From Fortiea sp. LEGE XX443 (GTDB taxonomy: Bacteria; Cyanobacteriota; Cyanobacteriia; Cyanobacteriales; Nostocaceae): a stretch of 64,000 bases of DNA. The stretch is from assembly GCF_015206815.1 (NCBI RefSeq), contig NZ_JADEXZ010000013.1:1-64000 (forward strand), written 5' to 3'. Both the position numbers and the translations under genes were made by a program. The stretch's first letter is position 1. Each line of letters opens with the position of its first letter. Shown piece after piece: positions 63,668 through 64,000 of this stretch. The notes under the pieces are model-generated. The model searched no databases. It was not told the DNA's origin and saw nothing but the letters and a program-made list of their open reading frames with translations.

Positions 63668-64000
63668 TTAATCTAGCGTAATTTTCCCTTGGCGCAAAAT
63701 TTGCCAGTCTGTCCCAGTCCACTTGGCAACAGTGGAAGGTACACCAACCTCTGACATTTCGCCAAAAAATTCTGTAGTTGCCAAGGTTAAAGCATCAGGA
63801 AATTGCACCGTAATTTCTGCCATTGTTTTTAAAGGCGGCTGACCAGAAAAATTGGCACTTGTTGTTGCTAAAGGGCCAGTTTTCGCCAAAATAGCACGAG
63901 CGATCGCATTATCAGGTACTCGAATACCTATCGTCTTTGGATCAGTCGGGTTGACATGTTTAGGTAAGCGATCGCTGGCTGGCAATACTAACGTTAGCGC
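63668..64000 (-). CDS. Sua5/YrdC-family protein (threonylcarbamoyl-AMP synthase), C-terminal part
   Basis: The frame runs off the right edge; the part seen gives about 110 residues, with NPTDPKTIGIRVPDNAIARA and GPLATTSANFSGQPP, characteristic of the YrdC/Sua5 fold that makes threonylcarbamoyl-AMP for the tRNA t6A modification. The frame shows no stop to the edge, so the ATG lies outside. It could be tsaC or its long form sua5; the missing half is needed to tell. Confidence 0.9.
   Translation of the reverse strand, partial: ALTLVLPASDRLPKHVNPTDPKTIGIRVPDNAIARAILAKTGPLATTSANFSGQPPLKTMAEITVQFPDALTLATTEFFGEMSEVGVPSTVAKWTGTDWQILRQGKITLD

Overview
The window comes from a filamentous, Nostoc/Anabaena-type cyanobacterium. 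The octamer GCGATCGC (the cyanobacterial HIP1 site) recurs in genes and gaps. Short tandem heptamer repeats of the kind seen in Nostocales lie in many gaps and inside two genes. Several families are typically cyanobacterial: a zinc-ribbon/kinase/WD40 protein, a CHASE2 kinase, an AMIN-domain protein and a CRISPR repeat ending in ATTGAAAC. All assignments are made by eye from motifs; no database was searched.

Layout. 1-5.4 kb: the end of an IS5-like element, a TVP38-type membrane protein, a tiny secreted peptide, a MerA-like flavoprotein, an internally duplicated small protein and pyrG. 5.5-13.3 kb: a cell-wall amidase, then a HEAT-repeat protein overlapping a large pentapeptide/membrane protein and facing a CHASE2 Ser/Thr kinase. 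13.8-26.8 kb: mostly housekeeping (NYN nuclease, leuA, a DapF homologue without its catalytic cysteines, recQ, pheS, surE, ribF, a MoxR ATPase, probable bioU). 27.2-40.5 kb: accessory genes (toxin-antitoxin pair, Uma2 remnant, methyltransferase, GST, LysR, GNAT, cupin, WD40 kinase, ExbB/ExbD, AMIN/penicillin-binding fold protein) and an IS701-type ghost that cuts off a VapC toxin. 41-48.6 kb: ppsA, a second VapC pair, an M16 protease, an O-methyltransferase and a lipoprotein. 48.9-49.2 kb: a five-repeat CRISPR array without cas genes. 49.3-54 kb: a GHL10-type protein, a membrane protein, a degenerate histidine kinase and tRNA-Lys(CTT). 54.1-58.0 kb: ftsH inside a repeat-rich zone with an interrupted gene and inverted duplications. 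58.2-64 kb: pdhB, secD-secF, a GNAT enzyme, a second degenerate histidine kinase and the C-terminal part of a Sua5/YrdC protein.

No single large undescribed system is obvious. The most informative observations are: (1) a 119-bp MITE-like element at 54384-54502, flanked by TA duplications, that splits a small gene whose reading frame is restored exactly on conceptual excision; a second copy lies at 13802-13925; (2) a DapF homologue with serine at both catalytic cysteine positions; (3) an antitoxin whose VapC partner is cut after about 15 residues by an IS701 ghost; (4) a HEAT/pentapeptide/CHASE2-kinase neighbourhood that may be a membrane signalling or conflict module; (5) a hybrid histidine kinase without its phospho-acceptor histidine; (6) repeat DNA inserted in frame into ribF and an M16 protease gene.
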